Shown: in pieces, positions 36,312 through 46,124 of the stretch
How the letters are laid out: every line of letters starts with the position of its first letter
How positions within the stretch are numbered: position 1 is the stretch's first letter
Assembly: GCF_902459665.1 (NCBI RefSeq)
Contig: NZ_CABPSL010000009.1
Span: 62,001 to 126,000 of the forward strand
Length of the DNA: 64,000 nt
Direction: 5' to 3'
DNA from: Pandoraea cepalis
GTDB taxonomy: Bacteria; Pseudomonadota; Gammaproteobacteria; Burkholderiales; Burkholderiaceae
Notes under the pieces: model-generated
Databases searched by the model: none
Told to the model about the DNA's origin: nothing
What the model saw: the letters and a program-made list of their open reading frames with translations, nothing else
Translations under genes and position numbers: made by a program

Positions 36312-37550
36312 ATGAAATCTCAACGTATTCACGCAGTGCGCAGAGGCGCGCGCTGTGCGCTCGTGTGCGCGCTGGCGTCGATGATGCACGTGAGCCACGC
36401 GGCCGATGCCCAGGCTGGAGGGCCGGTTCGCATCGGGGTCATCGTGGACATGAGCGGCGTCTACTCCGGGATAGGAGGCCCCGCAGGCGTGACGGCGGTC
36501 AAGCTGGCCGTGCAGGATTTCGGCGGCAAGGTACTCGGCCGCCCTATCGAAGTGCTGTCAGCGGACTATCAGAACAAGGTTGACGTTACCGCAACGAAGG
36601 TTCGTACGTGGTACGACAACGATAGCGTCCAGGCCGTCATCGAATCCACCGACTCTGCTTCTGCGCTGGCTTTGCAGCGGCTCGGTGCCGAACGAAAAAA
36701 AATCACAATCTTCGCAGGCTCGGCCACCACGGATCTGACGGACAAGCAATGCTCGCCATACGGCGTCCACTACGTCTATGACACCTATTCACTTGCGAAC
36801 GGCACCGCTCGCGCCCTGGCAAAAGCCGGCTACAAGCGCTGGTTCTTCATCACTGCGGACTACGCGTTCGGCAGCTCCCTCCAAGCGCAGGCGACCCGGG
36901 TCGTCAAGGAGATGGGGGGGGAGGTGGTAGGCGCCGTGAAACATCCGCTGTCGGCCTCGGATTTCGCTTCGTATCTGTTGCAAGCGCAGTCGGCCAAGCC
37001 CCAGGTCGTCGCGCTGGCCAACGCCGGGCGCGATACGCAAAGCGCCGTCAAGCAGGCGGCCGAGTTCGGCCTGTCGCGCAACAACGTGATCGTTGCGCCG
37101 CTGTTGATTTTCGACAGCGATCTGAAGGGCATGGGCTTGAATGCGGCGCAAGGCCTGCGTTTCACGACGGCATTCTACTGGGACCAGAACGACCAGACAC
37201 GCGCGTTCGCGAAGAAATTCTTCGCGGCGACGAACAAGATGCCGACCATGGTTCAGGCGGGGATGTACTCGGCAACGACCCATTATCTGAACGCGATAAA
37301 GGCGGCAGGCACGCTCGATAGCGACAAGGTGATGGAGAAGATGCGCGCCATGCCGATCAATGACTTCTTCGCCAAGGACGGTCGCATCGAAGCGAACGGT
37401 CTGATGCTGCACGACATGTATCTGGCAGAGGCGAAGAAGCCGTCGGAATCGAAGGGCGAGTGGGATCTGCTGAAGATCGTCTCCGTCATTCCGAAATCGG
37501 AGGCTTTCGAGCCGTTGGCCGACAGCGACTGCCCGCTCGTCAAAAAGTGA
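36312..37550 (+). CDS. ABC transporter substrate-binding protein, branched-chain amino acid type
   Basis: A 412-residue exported protein of the LivJ/LivK (type I periplasmic binding) family: basic-hydrophobic signal peptide ending near VSHAADA, then PVRIGVIVDMSGVYSGIGG and the two-lobed fold to the end. It would capture the growth substrate or a related aromatic/alicyclic acid in the periplasm. No matching permease or ATPase genes are in the window, so it is an orphan here; it may serve a system encoded elsewhere. Confidence 0.87.
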   Translation: MKSQRIHAVRRGARCALVCALASMMHVSHAADAQAGGPVRIGVIVDMSGVYSGIGGPAGVTAVKLAVQDFGGKVLGRPIEVLSADYQNKVDVTATKVRTWYDNDSVQAVIESTDSASALALQRLGAERKKITIFAGSATTDLTDKQCSPYGVHYVYDTYSLANGTARALAKAGYKRWFFITADYAFGSSLQAQATRVVKEMGGEVVGAVKHPLSASDFASYLLQAQSAKPQVVALANAGRDTQSAVKQAAEFGLSRNNVIVAPLLIFDSDLKGMGLNAAQGLRFTTAFYWDQNDQTRAFAKKFFAATNKMPTMVQAGMYSATTHYLNAIKAAGTLDSDKVMEKMRAMPINDFFAKDGRIEANGLMLHDMYLAEAKKPSESKGEWDLLKIVSVIPKSEAFEPLADSDCPLVKK

Positions 37551-37631
37551 GATGTCTTGAGGGACCTTGGCGCGACGACGTCGTCGCGCCCGGGAACATG
37601 TGTCGGAGAACTCGGGAAACTGGAGACAGTT

Positions 37632-38972
37632 ATGGAAGCAGTAAGCGTTGACGACGTCAGCGAAGCGGCACGGGAAGGAAGCCAGGAGACGCGCCGCAAG
37701 AGCGCGATCAAGGGTGCGGTCTTTTCGGAATTCGTCGACATGTTCGACATCTACTTGCCGGTGATCATTCTGGCTCCCATACAGACATACTTCCTTCCGA
37801 GAAGTGTGTCGGGCGGATATCAGGTGATCCTGGAATCGCTCGTGTTCATCACGACGCTCCTCGGCCGCCCCCTGGGTGCACTCCTGTTCGGGCGAATTGC
37901 CGACCGTGTCGGACGGCGCGCCGCCTCGATCGCGTCGGTGAGCGGGTTTGCCGTTGCAACCTTTCTGATCGCCCTGATCCCAGGGTATGAGACGATCGGC
38001 ATCGCGTCGTATTGGATTCTGGTGCTGCTGAGATTCGTCGACGGCATATTCCTCGGTGGCGGCTACACCGGGGCATTGCCGCTTGCCATCGAATACTCCC
38101 GGAAAGACCAGCGCGGTTTGGTCGGGGGCTTGATTCTGGCGGGCTTCCCCGCCGCCTACGTGGTGATCAACTTGCTCGCCATGATCATGTTCGCGGTCTT
38201 CCCGATGAACGGCCCCCACTCCCCATATGCGCAGTGGGGATGGCGCATCCCGTTCCTTTTCGGGTCGGTCATGGCGGCATTGTTGGCCGTCTACTACATC
38301 CGCAAAGTATCCGAGTCTCAGGTATGGCAAGGCAAGGCGTCCGGTAAGGCGCAGAACACATCGGAGGATCGACTCGTCACGGGCCACGCGCGCCGCAATC
38401 TCGTGCAAGTGCTGCTGATGATGACCGGATTCTGGCTCACGCAGAACATCGTCGGACTGTTCCTCCCTACGGGAATTCTCCTAAAGCGGCTGCACCTCAC
38501 GCCGCTCCAGATGACCGCGACGCTGATGATGGCCTACTCGGTGCTCTGCTTCGGATATGTGGGTGCTGGCATACTGGGGCAGCGATTTGGCCGCCGCAAG
38601 ATGCTGTCGATCATCGGTGCGTTGACGTCGACAGCGGGCGCCGGTCTGCTCTATTTCCTGATCGGCGCCGCCGACGTTGCTCACTCGATCATCGTGCTGG
38701 TGGTTTGCGCGTTGGCCCTTGTCGTCAGTTCCGCATGGGCGGTAATCGTCACATACATCAACGAGCGATTTTCAACGGGTATCAGAGCAACCGGCTTTGG
38801 CATCGGATACAGCCTCTCGGTCATCATTCCCTCGTTCTACGCGTTCTACATGAACTGGCTGGGGATATTCATGCCGTCACAGTACACACCGGTTGCATTG
38901 CTCTGCATTGGCGGCGTGATTGCCTGCATCGGCGCACTTCTGGGGCCTGAGACGAAAGACGTCGATCTCTGA
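37632..38972 (+). CDS. MFS transporter, metabolite:H+ symporter-like
   Basis: A 446-residue major facilitator with 12 predicted membrane helices, the loop 2-3 motif GRIADRVGRR, a long cytoplasmic loop near the middle and the second-half relative GQRFGRRKM. The N-terminus and DMFDIYLP layout resemble metabolite:H+ symporters for organic acids. It likely imports the carboxylate consumed by the operon. I chose the ATG at 37632 after GGAGA; an upstream TTG would add 25 unlikely residues. Confidence 0.85.
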   Translation: MEAVSVDDVSEAAREGSQETRRKSAIKGAVFSEFVDMFDIYLPVIILAPIQTYFLPRSVSGGYQVILESLVFITTLLGRPLGALLFGRIADRVGRRAASIASVSGFAVATFLIALIPGYETIGIASYWILVLLRFVDGIFLGGGYTGALPLAIEYSRKDQRGLVGGLILAGFPAAYVVINLLAMIMFAVFPMNGPHSPYAQWGWRIPFLFGSVMAALLAVYYIRKVSESQVWQGKASGKAQNTSEDRLVTGHARRNLVQVLLMMTGFWLTQNIVGLFLPTGILLKRLHLTPLQMTATLMMAYSVLCFGYVGAGILGQRFGRRKMLSIIGALTSTAGAGLLYFLIGAADVAHSIIVLVVCALALVVSSAWAVIVTYINERFSTGIRATGFGIGYSLSVIIPSFYAFYMNWLGIFMPSQYTPVALLCIGGVIACIGALLGPETKDVDL

Positions 38973-39125
38973 GCGGCAAATTTGTTGGGTGCCCGCAGCA
39001 TGGCGCGCTTTATTTGCGGATGCAGCGGACACCCCGACGTCGCCTGGAAAGGCTATACATAAAGGCGTGAGGGCTCAGAACTGTGTTGAGCCGCTCAAGC
39101 GGCGCGCTCAGGGACTGGCCCGCGG

Positions 39126-39316
39126 TTATCGCCGAAACTTATCCGGCAATCGTTCGACATTTGCACGGATGAAATCCCACACGACGTGAATATGCCGAAT
39201 AGGAAACAAGTCCTGCGGCGCGGCGATCAATGTGAAATCTTGCTGCGAGCGACTCCCAGCGCTGTGAAGCGCGGTTCGGGCGCTTACAACCGTCCCACTG
39301 AAATTGAACTTGGCTC
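39126..39316 (-). pseudogene. Possible C-terminal remnant of a regulator
   Basis: A minus-strand frame of about 60 codons without a start ends RHIHVVWDFIRANVERLPD plus a short basic tail and a stop. It reads like the C-terminal end of a LysR-type effector domain, with TLIAAPQDLFP before it. It abuts the 3' end of the MECR-like gene. The rest of the 350-base gap (38973-39125) shows no gene. Weak evidence by eye only. Confidence 0.3.
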
Positions 39317-39324
39317 GGCGACAA

Positions 39325-40344
39325 CTAGGGAACGGATGTCGCCCCTGCGAGATTTATACGTTCCACTCCATGGGGCGCGACAAGTATTTTCCCCCCATCT
39401 CGCACACGATCGGCGTGCGCAAGGGCTTCGTTGATGTTCTCGATCGAATACACGCGTTCAATATCAACTCGCAGTCCGTGCATGATTCGTCGGGAGACCT
39501 CCTGGTAAATTGCCGCGACATCATCCTCACGTTTCCTATCGAGAAATCTCCCGAGCAGAAAGCCGGTGAATGTCAAGCCCCGATAGACCAACTGTGCAGG
39601 CGACAGCACAATACTCTCCCTCGACACTGAGCCGTAGGTGCATACGACGCCTCCGTCAGCGACGCACGACGCGATACGATTTGTCGCCGATCCGGCCACA
39701 GCATCGATTCCCAAGGCAATTGAGGCGTTGTTCGTCAGTTCCTTGACTGAGGACGCCAGATCCTCGCTGTCCGTCAGGCAGACATTGACGCCAAGACCGA
39801 GTAGTTGCTCGCACACCTCGTCGCGCCGAACAACATTCACGGTGTTGATCCCCCGCTCCTTAGCGAAAGTGATGATCATCCGGCCAACTGCGGAATTGGC
39901 TGCATTCTGAATAATCCAATCCCCACGGTCGAGCTTCACCACTTCAGAAAGGAGCAGATGGGCAGTGGGCGGGTTGATACGTATCATCGCCGCCTGCGCG
40001 ATGTCAATTTCCCTTGGAAGCACAATTATCCGGTTAGCCTTGACAAGACGACGTTGCGTCCAGTTCTCGCGATCGAGATTGATGACGAGGTCACCCACGG
40101 AAATGTGCTGGACCGAACTCCCGACCGCGACGACTTCCCCTACGCATTCCGCGCCTGGAACCGCGGGCAATTCCGGCTTCAATCTGTATCGTCCCCAGCA
40201 GAACGATATGTCTGCGGGGTTGATAGGGAACGCCAGCACATCGAATAGGACTTCGTCTTCGCCAGGGCGAACGATATCCGGAGCCTCGATGCAGTGGACG
40301 TACTTCTGCGGATCGCCATACTGCGCAACGACAACAGTCTTCAT
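39325..40344 (-). CDS. MECR-like 2-enoyl thioester reductase
   Basis: A 339-residue zinc-free MDR protein. The GroES-like half contains GAECVGEVVAVGSSVQ, and the nucleotide-binding half has IIQNAANSAVGRMIITFAKE and INVVRR-like TVNVVRR, which is the hallmark of mitochondrial enoyl reductase (ETR/MECR). It would reduce a trans-2-enoyl-CoA with NADPH. The start at 40344 (MKTVVVAQYG) is chosen over an in-frame extension overlapping the upstream deacetylase. Last intact gene of the minus-strand cluster. Confidence 0.8.
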   Translation of the reverse strand: MKTVVVAQYGDPQKYVHCIEAPDIVRPGEDEVLFDVLAFPINPADISFCWGRYRLKPELPAVPGAECVGEVVAVGSSVQHISVGDLVINLDRENWTQRRLVKANRIIVLPREIDIAQAAMIRINPPTAHLLLSEVVKLDRGDWIIQNAANSAVGRMIITFAKERGINTVNVVRRDEVCEQLLGLGVNVCLTDSEDLASSVKELTNNASIALGIDAVAGSATNRIASCVADGGVVCTYGSVSRESIVLSPAQLVYRGLTFTGFLLGRFLDRKREDDVAAIYQEVSRRIMHGLRVDIERVYSIENINEALAHADRVRDGGKILVAPHGVERINLAGATSVP

Positions 40345-40375
40345 GATGTTTTTGGTCTCGATTCGATCTGTCAGA

Positions 40376-41326
40376 TCAATAGGTCTTGGGCAGATAGGTG
40401 CCACTGACTTCTTCCGCAATGCTTCCAAAAATCGTTCCCATCATTTCGCGAGTCGACAATCCAGCCATCGGATGGAGTGCCTCCAGCTCGGTGAGAATGG
40501 CCGGTGGGCAGTCCGGCAAGGTGAATCCATCGATATGTGCCCACTTCTGAATTTGATTCAGAAACCGCGGTGTCACAATGCCGGCCGGTGCGTTGTTGAC
40601 GGGATCGCGCATCGCTTCGGAAAGAGAAACGAAGGTGACGCCCGATTCGGCAAACCGATCGAGTATCTCTGGCAAACATTCGGCGGCGAGGGGGGTTCCG
40701 TGAATCAACCAGATGTGAGGAAAGTCTCTTGAAAACACCCGCCTTGCGGCAGAGGCGTGGTTCGCCAACTGCGTTAGGGCCGTCTGCACGAACTGCTTCT
40801 TGATGAGTTCGACCGCCACCCGATCACCGTGCATCGACGCGCGGTAATGTGGCGCAAGAAACTCAGTGTCATAGAACCACGACGTAATCGGTACGGTCTG
40901 ATATCCGCGCTTGACCAGATAACGATGCACGGCGTCGTGCTTCTGCTGCGAATCGCCCCAGTTGTCCATTGCGTATCGAAAGTACTTCGCCGGCGAACAG
41001 GACAGCCATGGCCCGACAAACGCCTCGGTTTGCTCGATATCGCCAATATACTGGTCTGCGGGGATCCAGTTGAGACTGGCGTGATAGTGCGTATGATTGG
41101 CAATGAAGTGCCCTGCCTCGATCCACGCGTCCAGAAGCTTGAATAGCGCGGGATTTCCAACGCAGGGCGAAGTGCACGAGAATGCATATACGCCGCTAAT
41201 GTCATGACGGCGAAATGCTTCGATCAGGGCTCGCGTTACCACTGCCGGACTAAACCCCGGAGCCCATCGGGTTTGCTTCCAGAGGAAGAGATCGTCTACG
41301 GTAACCGCAAGCCTAATGGGCTCCAT
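40376..41326 (-). CDS. NodB-fold polysaccharide deacetylase-like hydrolase
   Basis: A 316-residue protein with NodB metal-site motifs: AVTVDDLFLW (Asp-Asp) at the N-terminus and HFIANHTHYHASL (HTxxH) near residue 95. The C-terminal part HIWLIHGTPLAAECLPEIL includes the late His. No signal peptide, so cytoplasmic. The fold also includes amide and cyclic-amide hydrolases, which would fit a small-molecule role inside this CoA cluster better than polysaccharide work. Substrate unknown. Confidence 0.75.
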   Translation of the reverse strand: MEPIRLAVTVDDLFLWKQTRWAPGFSPAVVTRALIEAFRRHDISGVYAFSCTSPCVGNPALFKLLDAWIEAGHFIANHTHYHASLNWIPADQYIGDIEQTEAFVGPWLSCSPAKYFRYAMDNWGDSQQKHDAVHRYLVKRGYQTVPITSWFYDTEFLAPHYRASMHGDRVAVELIKKQFVQTALTQLANHASAARRVFSRDFPHIWLIHGTPLAAECLPEILDRFAESGVTFVSLSEAMRDPVNNAPAGIVTPRFLNQIQKWAHIDGFTLPDCPPAILTELEALHPMAGLSTREMMGTIFGSIAEEVSGTYLPKTY

Positions 41327-41407
41327 TGTTCCGACCCTCGAATCATTTTGTTGAACAGGCTGCCATCCCCTGAGTCGTCTGGGGACGGTCAGGTCGCGAC
41401 GAGCGCT

Positions 41408-43087
41408 TCAGTGTTGGCTCGCGCCTTCCGCCCCGAGCCCGGTCTCAGCGCGAACGGTCTGCAGATCGAAGGCTTGTCTTGCATGAACGGCAGCCGCGCT
41501 GTGGTCCAGTTTCGAAACGACATAAATCACGAGAAACGCAAGCGGCATTGAGAACAGCGCCGAATGGTCGTAAGGAAAGATTGCGTGAGGATGCCCAAGC
41601 ACCGACTTCCACACCGCGGGCGACAGAATCACCATCCCCACTGACGAGACGAGTCCCACGAAGCCGCCCCACATGACCCCGCGGCTCGTAGCGCCTCTCC
41701 AGTACATGGAGGTGACCAATGGTGGGAAGTTGGCTGATGCTGCCACGTTGAACGCCAATGACACGAGAAATGCCACGTTCTGGCCACGGAAAGTGATACC
41801 CAGTAGCACTGCAACAATTCCGATGACAATGGTCACTTTGCGCGTCAAGCGAACTTCTTCTTCGCCGGTAACGTTCGAGTTCCTGCGCAACACGTTAACG
41901 TAGATGTCGTGAGAGATCGACGAGGCACCCGCGAGCGCCAGGCCCGACACAACAGCCAGAATCGTCGCAAACATGACGGCAGCGAGGAATCCGAGCAACG
42001 GATCGCCTCCCAAAGCCGTGGCAAGATGCAGGGCCACCATGTTGCCTCCACCAAGCAATTTTCCACCGACTTTCCCGCCCTCGAAGAAGCGTCCGTCTGT
42101 GCTCACAATGACTATGCTGGCCAGTCCGATCACGAACATGGCGACAAACATGTAGCCGATGCAACTCGCCGCCACAAGAACACTTTTACGCGCTTCACGT
42201 GCATTCGGTACCGTAAAGAAGCGCATCAGAATGTGGGGCATTCCGCACAATCCGAATACGGTAGCCAGCGACAAGGAAATCGATGAAATCGGATCGGAGA
42301 ACAGCGTGCCGGGCCCCATGATCGCAGCACCATTAGCATGCACTCTAACCGCGCTCTCCGCGAGACGCTCAAAGTCAAAATTGAAGTGTGCGAGTGCAAG
42401 GACCATCAAGAGCGTCGCGCCAAAAATGATAAGGATGGCTTTGATCAGTTGAACCCAGGTGGTCGCTATCATCCCTCCGAATGTCACGTAGATAATCATT
42501 AATATGCCGACTGAAATGACGGCGTAGTTGTACTTCAAGCCGAACATCAACTGAACGAGCTCGCCCGCGCCGACCATTTGGACGATAAGGTAGAAGAAGA
42601 CCACCGTAAGCGAGCCGATCGCAGCCATCCATCGCACGCCAACGTGATCGAGACGATAAGCAATGATGTCGACAAGCGTGTATCGCCCAAGATTTCTACC
42701 GCGCTCAGCCGTTAGCAACAGCATCACGGGCCACCCGATGAAGAAACCGATGCAATACAAAAATCCATCATAGCCGCGCGCATAGACGAGACTGACCACG
42801 CCTAGCATCGTGGCTGCGGATAGATAGTCACCCGCTACAGCCAGTCCGTTTTGCAGCCCGCTGATCCCTCCCCCTGCAGAAAAGAAGTCCTTCGCAGTAG
42901 CTGTGCGTCTGGCGGCCCACCACGTGATAGCGAAAGTGATGCAGACGAATACAAGAAATATGCCGATGGCTGCAAGATCCAATGGCTTCCCGCCGCCCTG
43001 TTGCGAAGCGACAGCTTGGCGCGAGAGCAGCATGAATCCCAGAGCGGTTGCCAGTACCGTGCGGGACTTTGGATGGCTAAGATTCAT
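41408..43087 (-). CDS. ActP-like sodium:solute (monocarboxylate) symporter
   Basis: A 559-residue SSS-family permease with about 13 hydrophobic helices. The N-terminus is a cleavable-like hydrophobic segment, as in ActP, followed by TATAKDFFSAGGGISGLQNGLAVAGDYLSAATMLG, the family's substrate/Na site region. It likely imports a short carboxylate. The gene starts by an ATGA overlap with the DUF485 gene, the ActP-YjcH arrangement. Confidence 0.88.
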   Translation of the reverse strand: MNLSHPKSRTVLATALGFMLLSRQAVASQQGGGKPLDLAAIGIFLVFVCITFAITWWAARRTATAKDFFSAGGGISGLQNGLAVAGDYLSAATMLGVVSLVYARGYDGFLYCIGFFIGWPVMLLLTAERGRNLGRYTLVDIIAYRLDHVGVRWMAAIGSLTVVFFYLIVQMVGAGELVQLMFGLKYNYAVISVGILMIIYVTFGGMIATTWVQLIKAILIIFGATLLMVLALAHFNFDFERLAESAVRVHANGAAIMGPGTLFSDPISSISLSLATVFGLCGMPHILMRFFTVPNAREARKSVLVAASCIGYMFVAMFVIGLASIVIVSTDGRFFEGGKVGGKLLGGGNMVALHLATALGGDPLLGFLAAVMFATILAVVSGLALAGASSISHDIYVNVLRRNSNVTGEEEVRLTRKVTIVIGIVAVLLGITFRGQNVAFLVSLAFNVAASANFPPLVTSMYWRGATSRGVMWGGFVGLVSSVGMVILSPAVWKSVLGHPHAIFPYDHSALFSMPLAFLVIYVVSKLDHSAAAVHARQAFDLQTVRAETGLGAEGASQH

Positions 43088-43398
43088 CGCGCCACCTCAT
43101 TGAGGAGAACGGCGCTCAGCCGATCAAACGTACCATTTGCCATGTACACATAGATCCAGGTAATGGCCCAGCCCAGAACGATAATCCCGACGGCCAGAAC
43201 CACGCCGATGGTTGTGGCCTCGCCTGGTTCTACCGGCATGCGCAGGATTTGAGGGAAGAAAGCGACCAACGCGATCAAGAGGAAATTTGCAATGAGGCCG
43301 ACCGACATCAGCAAGCGCACGACCTTCGCCCGTCGCGTTACGAGCTCCTTAAAAAGCATGTGCTGACTAATACGTTCAGCGACGTCGGGACTATCCAT
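43084..43398 (-). CDS. DUF485 (YjcH-like) membrane protein
   Basis: A 104-residue protein with two hydrophobic helices separated by a short loop (LMSVGLIANFLLIALVAFF and TIGVVLAVGIIVLGWAITW). DUF485 proteins accompany ActP symporters. Start at 43398 after AGGAGACAC; overlaps the symporter by four bases. Confidence 0.87.
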   Translation of the reverse strand: MDSPDVAERISQHMLFKELVTRRAKVVRLLMSVGLIANFLLIALVAFFPQILRMPVEPGEATTIGVVLAVGIIVLGWAITWIYVYMANGTFDRLSAVLLNEVAR

Positions 43399-43479
43399 AA
43401 TGTGTCTCCTCCTAGGCCGCACAGCTCCAAGGCCGCCGACCGGTTGTATTGTTATTGGGGGGCTACAGGTTGCTGGCGT

Positions 43480-44283
43480 TCAAACGGACTTTCCGCGCGA
43501 AATCGATTTCGCCAATCCCTCCTTGCGTCGTTGCTGGAACGATTCGGAGAGATGGCTCAGTTGGTGGGCGTCAAAATGCGCCGTCATGGCAGCCTTCAAG
43601 CCCTGCATGTCGAGTCCGCGATTGATGGAGCGCTTCACGAGCATGATCGCGAACGCGTCGCCGGCTGCAATTTTCTGTGCAAGTTCCATCGTTACGTCGC
43701 GAAGCGCATCGCGCGGTACGACGCGATTGACCATGCCGACTTGGGCGGCGTCATCCGCGCACATCTTTGCGCCGGTGAAGAGAAATTCTTTGGCCTTGCG
43801 AGCCCCCATCACCCACGGATGGATCATCACCTCAACGCCTGCGGTGCCGAGGCTTTGGCAGACCGGGTCGGAAAAGAACGCGTCACTGGACGCGATAACC
43901 AGATCGCACATGTTCGCGACCATGAAGCCACCGGCGACACAGGCGCCCTGAACCTCAGCGATTGTCGGCTTGGGACAGTCGAGAATTCTCAATGCGTAAT
44001 CGAAGTAATAACGCGTCTCGTAAGCCCATCGTTGTTCGACCGTAAAGTCTGCACGTTTGAGCGCGGCTTCCTTCAGATCATGGCCGGCGGAGAAGTGGTC
44101 CCCTTCGCCAGCAAGAACAATTACCTTGACCGTGGTGTCGTCGGTGGCGCGGCGTACAGCGGAATCGAGTTCGTCGAGCAATGCTTGGCTCTCGGCGTTT
44201 CGGGCTTGCGGGCGGTTGTGTGAAATTCTTGCAACGCCCGCCTCGACGGTGTAAAGAACATTTTCATATGCGATTTCAGTCAT
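43480..44283 (-). CDS. Enoyl-CoA hydratase/isomerase family protein lacking both catalytic Glu
   Basis: A 267-residue crotonase-fold protein with the oxyanion-hole stretch VAGGFMVANMCD and the DAFFSDPVCQSLGTAGVEVMIHPW region. Positions of the two hydratase glutamates hold other residues (FMVA and DPVCQ), so ordinary hydration is doubtful; it may be an isomerase, hydrolase or another crotonase reaction. The start at 44283 gives GGAAGG nine bases upstream; 44292 is possible. Confidence 0.82.
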   Translation of the reverse strand: MTEIAYENVLYTVEAGVARISHNRPQARNAESQALLDELDSAVRRATDDTTVKVIVLAGEGDHFSAGHDLKEAALKRADFTVEQRWAYETRYYFDYALRILDCPKPTIAEVQGACVAGGFMVANMCDLVIASSDAFFSDPVCQSLGTAGVEVMIHPWVMGARKAKEFLFTGAKMCADDAAQVGMVNRVVPRDALRDVTMELAQKIAAGDAFAIMLVKRSINRGLDMQGLKAAMTAHFDAHQLSHLSESFQQRRKEGLAKSISRGKSV

Positions 44284-44342
44284 CAATGGCATCCTTCCGG
44301 TTAATTGGTTTTGCTCGAGTGACGTTTGCGGGGCATCGCGCT

Positions 44343-46124
44343 TTAGTTCAGAAACAATCGGTCAGGATCGAGATGGCGCGCCAGATCCAATTCTTCGTCG
44401 GTGGGTTCTGGCTCCAGGATCGGCGCGGAGCACGGCTTTACGGCCCATGTGCACTCGCGTAACGCCTCGCCAACGAGCGCTTCAACGTCTAGGCCGTTGC
44501 GTGCCTGAACCCGCGTCAAGACGAAATCGGCGGCGCTGTGCGGGCGTTCGAAGACTGCCCATGGCGTCACGACTGTCAAGACGGCACGTCCGGGCGTTGT
44601 AATGAAGGTGGCTGATTGGACCAGGCGTTTTGACGAGTGAGCAATTGTGACGAGAATCTCGCGTGCGCCACTCCCGATATCGTTTGCGCCACCAGACCCC
44701 GTAAGCAACATCCCGGGCAGTTCGCTACTGTTCAGATTCCCCCGCGCGTCCACCTCTGCAGCACCGAGGACGCCGAATGCTCGATTCTGCGCACCGCCCG
44801 TCAGCAGGCCGAGCGTCAACTGGGTATCGCTTAGCATCGAGCTGCCCGCCATATTCCGATAGTTGAAAAGGAACGGATCCCCAGGCGACGGAACGTATCC
44901 GAACATTCCCGATTCGACCATGAGCGGTAGGTGCTTACCCGATTGGCCAAGCTGAATGGCGGCCATCCAGGCGGCAAGCGACGAAATGCCAAGCCCAGCA
45001 AGAAGTGCGGACGGCTCGCTACCGGTCACGCGATCACGAAGCACTCGGGCAGCAAGAACCACATGCTTTTCCGCTTCGGTGGCCACGCTGCCGTATGAGC
45101 GAGCGCGCTCCGACACCCGCTCGACTTGCCATCCGTCATTCGACGTGCGTCCCTGCAGCGCCTGAATACGCCGATTGCCCAGTTTTTCGAGGTAGTCGTT
45201 ATGGTCACGGCAATCGAGGATCCACTCCTTCGTCCATTCAAGCAGCGTGTCCAATGTCCTGCCCGCGCGGCGCAGATCGGTGAGCATCTCGTAATCGTCC
45301 GTGTACCCGGAGAGCTCAGGAATCGGTGCGCTAGGCAGGGAATTCGGGTGGCCGCCGAGTGGCACATGACACACTGCCGAAACCGCATAGGCGGGTACTC
45401 GCACATGTTCGGGGTAGCGCCGCAGAAATTCGCCACTGACGATGTGATCGACCGTTGCAATGACCGCCCGTCCAGCGCAGAAGGCGGCCCATACGCCGTC
45501 ATAAAGGGGAGGACAGATCAGGATGTTGCCGTCGTCGTCGGCGGCCAATCCGTGAATGAAGGTCACATCAGGCGATAGCGGTGCGACCACCTGTGCGTCC
45601 CCCTCCTCGAACGGATTCTTGACGGGCGACGTCGCATTGATCGCCGCGAGGCGCTTACCCATGTCGCTACCGACAAGCGAGCGCGTCGGCATGAACGGCA
45701 AGCCCAAGGCGGCGGCCATCAGCCGATGCGACAGGGTCAACAATGACCAATTCTCAAAGATCACGCGGCCGCTTTTCGCCGCCTCGACATAAAGGGGGTG
45801 TGGCGCCGGAGTCGGATAAGTCATTGCGTGAATGGACGTGATCACGTGCTTGACAAGCCCCCCCGCAATCATCGGGGCATGTTGGTTGGCCACTGCGGGC
45901 GCTACCAGCGTAAACTCCGGATCCATGTTCCAAAACTGCCGAATTACCTCGAACATCGCCGCATTTGGACGTGCCATCGAGCCGCCGAAGTAGAGGGTGT
46001 CCTTCTCACGAACGTGAGCGGCAACCGCTTCCGGAAGACTCATGAAACGCGCCACTCCAACTCTCGCGCGCGACAGCGCACGCCAGCGTGCTGCGATATC
46101 GAACGCGCTCATATCAGTTTGCAT
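44343..46124 (-). CDS. Fused alpha/beta family I CoA-transferase
   Basis: A 593-residue protein. Residues about 20-290 are an alpha-type domain (FMSLPEAVAAHVREKDTLYFGGS, then HVRVPAYAVSAV) and residues about 330-590 are a beta-type domain with the catalytic-Glu loop VESGMFGYVPSPGDP and GSGGANDIGSGAR. Such domains are usually two genes, as in glutaconate or 3-oxoadipate CoA-transferases. The start at 46124 follows GGAG and overlaps the ligase stop by 11 bases; 46112 is an alternative. Confidence 0.8.
   Translation of the reverse strand: MQTDMSAFDIAARWRALSRARVGVARFMSLPEAVAAHVREKDTLYFGGSMARPNAAMFEVIRQFWNMDPEFTLVAPAVANQHAPMIAGGLVKHVITSIHAMTYPTPAPHPLYVEAAKSGRVIFENWSLLTLSHRLMAAALGLPFMPTRSLVGSDMGKRLAAINATSPVKNPFEEGDAQVVAPLSPDVTFIHGLAADDDGNILICPPLYDGVWAAFCAGRAVIATVDHIVSGEFLRRYPEHVRVPAYAVSAVCHVPLGGHPNSLPSAPIPELSGYTDDYEMLTDLRRAGRTLDTLLEWTKEWILDCRDHNDYLEKLGNRRIQALQGRTSNDGWQVERVSERARSYGSVATEAEKHVVLAARVLRDRVTGSEPSALLAGLGISSLAAWMAAIQLGQSGKHLPLMVESGMFGYVPSPGDPFLFNYRNMAGSSMLSDTQLTLGLLTGGAQNRAFGVLGAAEVDARGNLNSSELPGMLLTGSGGANDIGSGAREILVTIAHSSKRLVQSATFITTPGRAVLTVVTPWAVFERPHSAADFVLTRVQARNGLDVEALVGEALRECTWAVKPCSAPILEPEPTDEELDLARHLDPDRLFLN

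Noticed and set aside
40376-41326. Second arnD gene
   Set aside because: Shares only the NodB fold; motifs and context (CoA genes) differ from arnD at 7.1 kb.
44343-46124. Assigning the fused protein as an IpdAB-type steroid ring hydrolase
   Set aside because: The beta-type half keeps the ESG catalytic loop of true CoA-transferases, and no steroid genes surround it.
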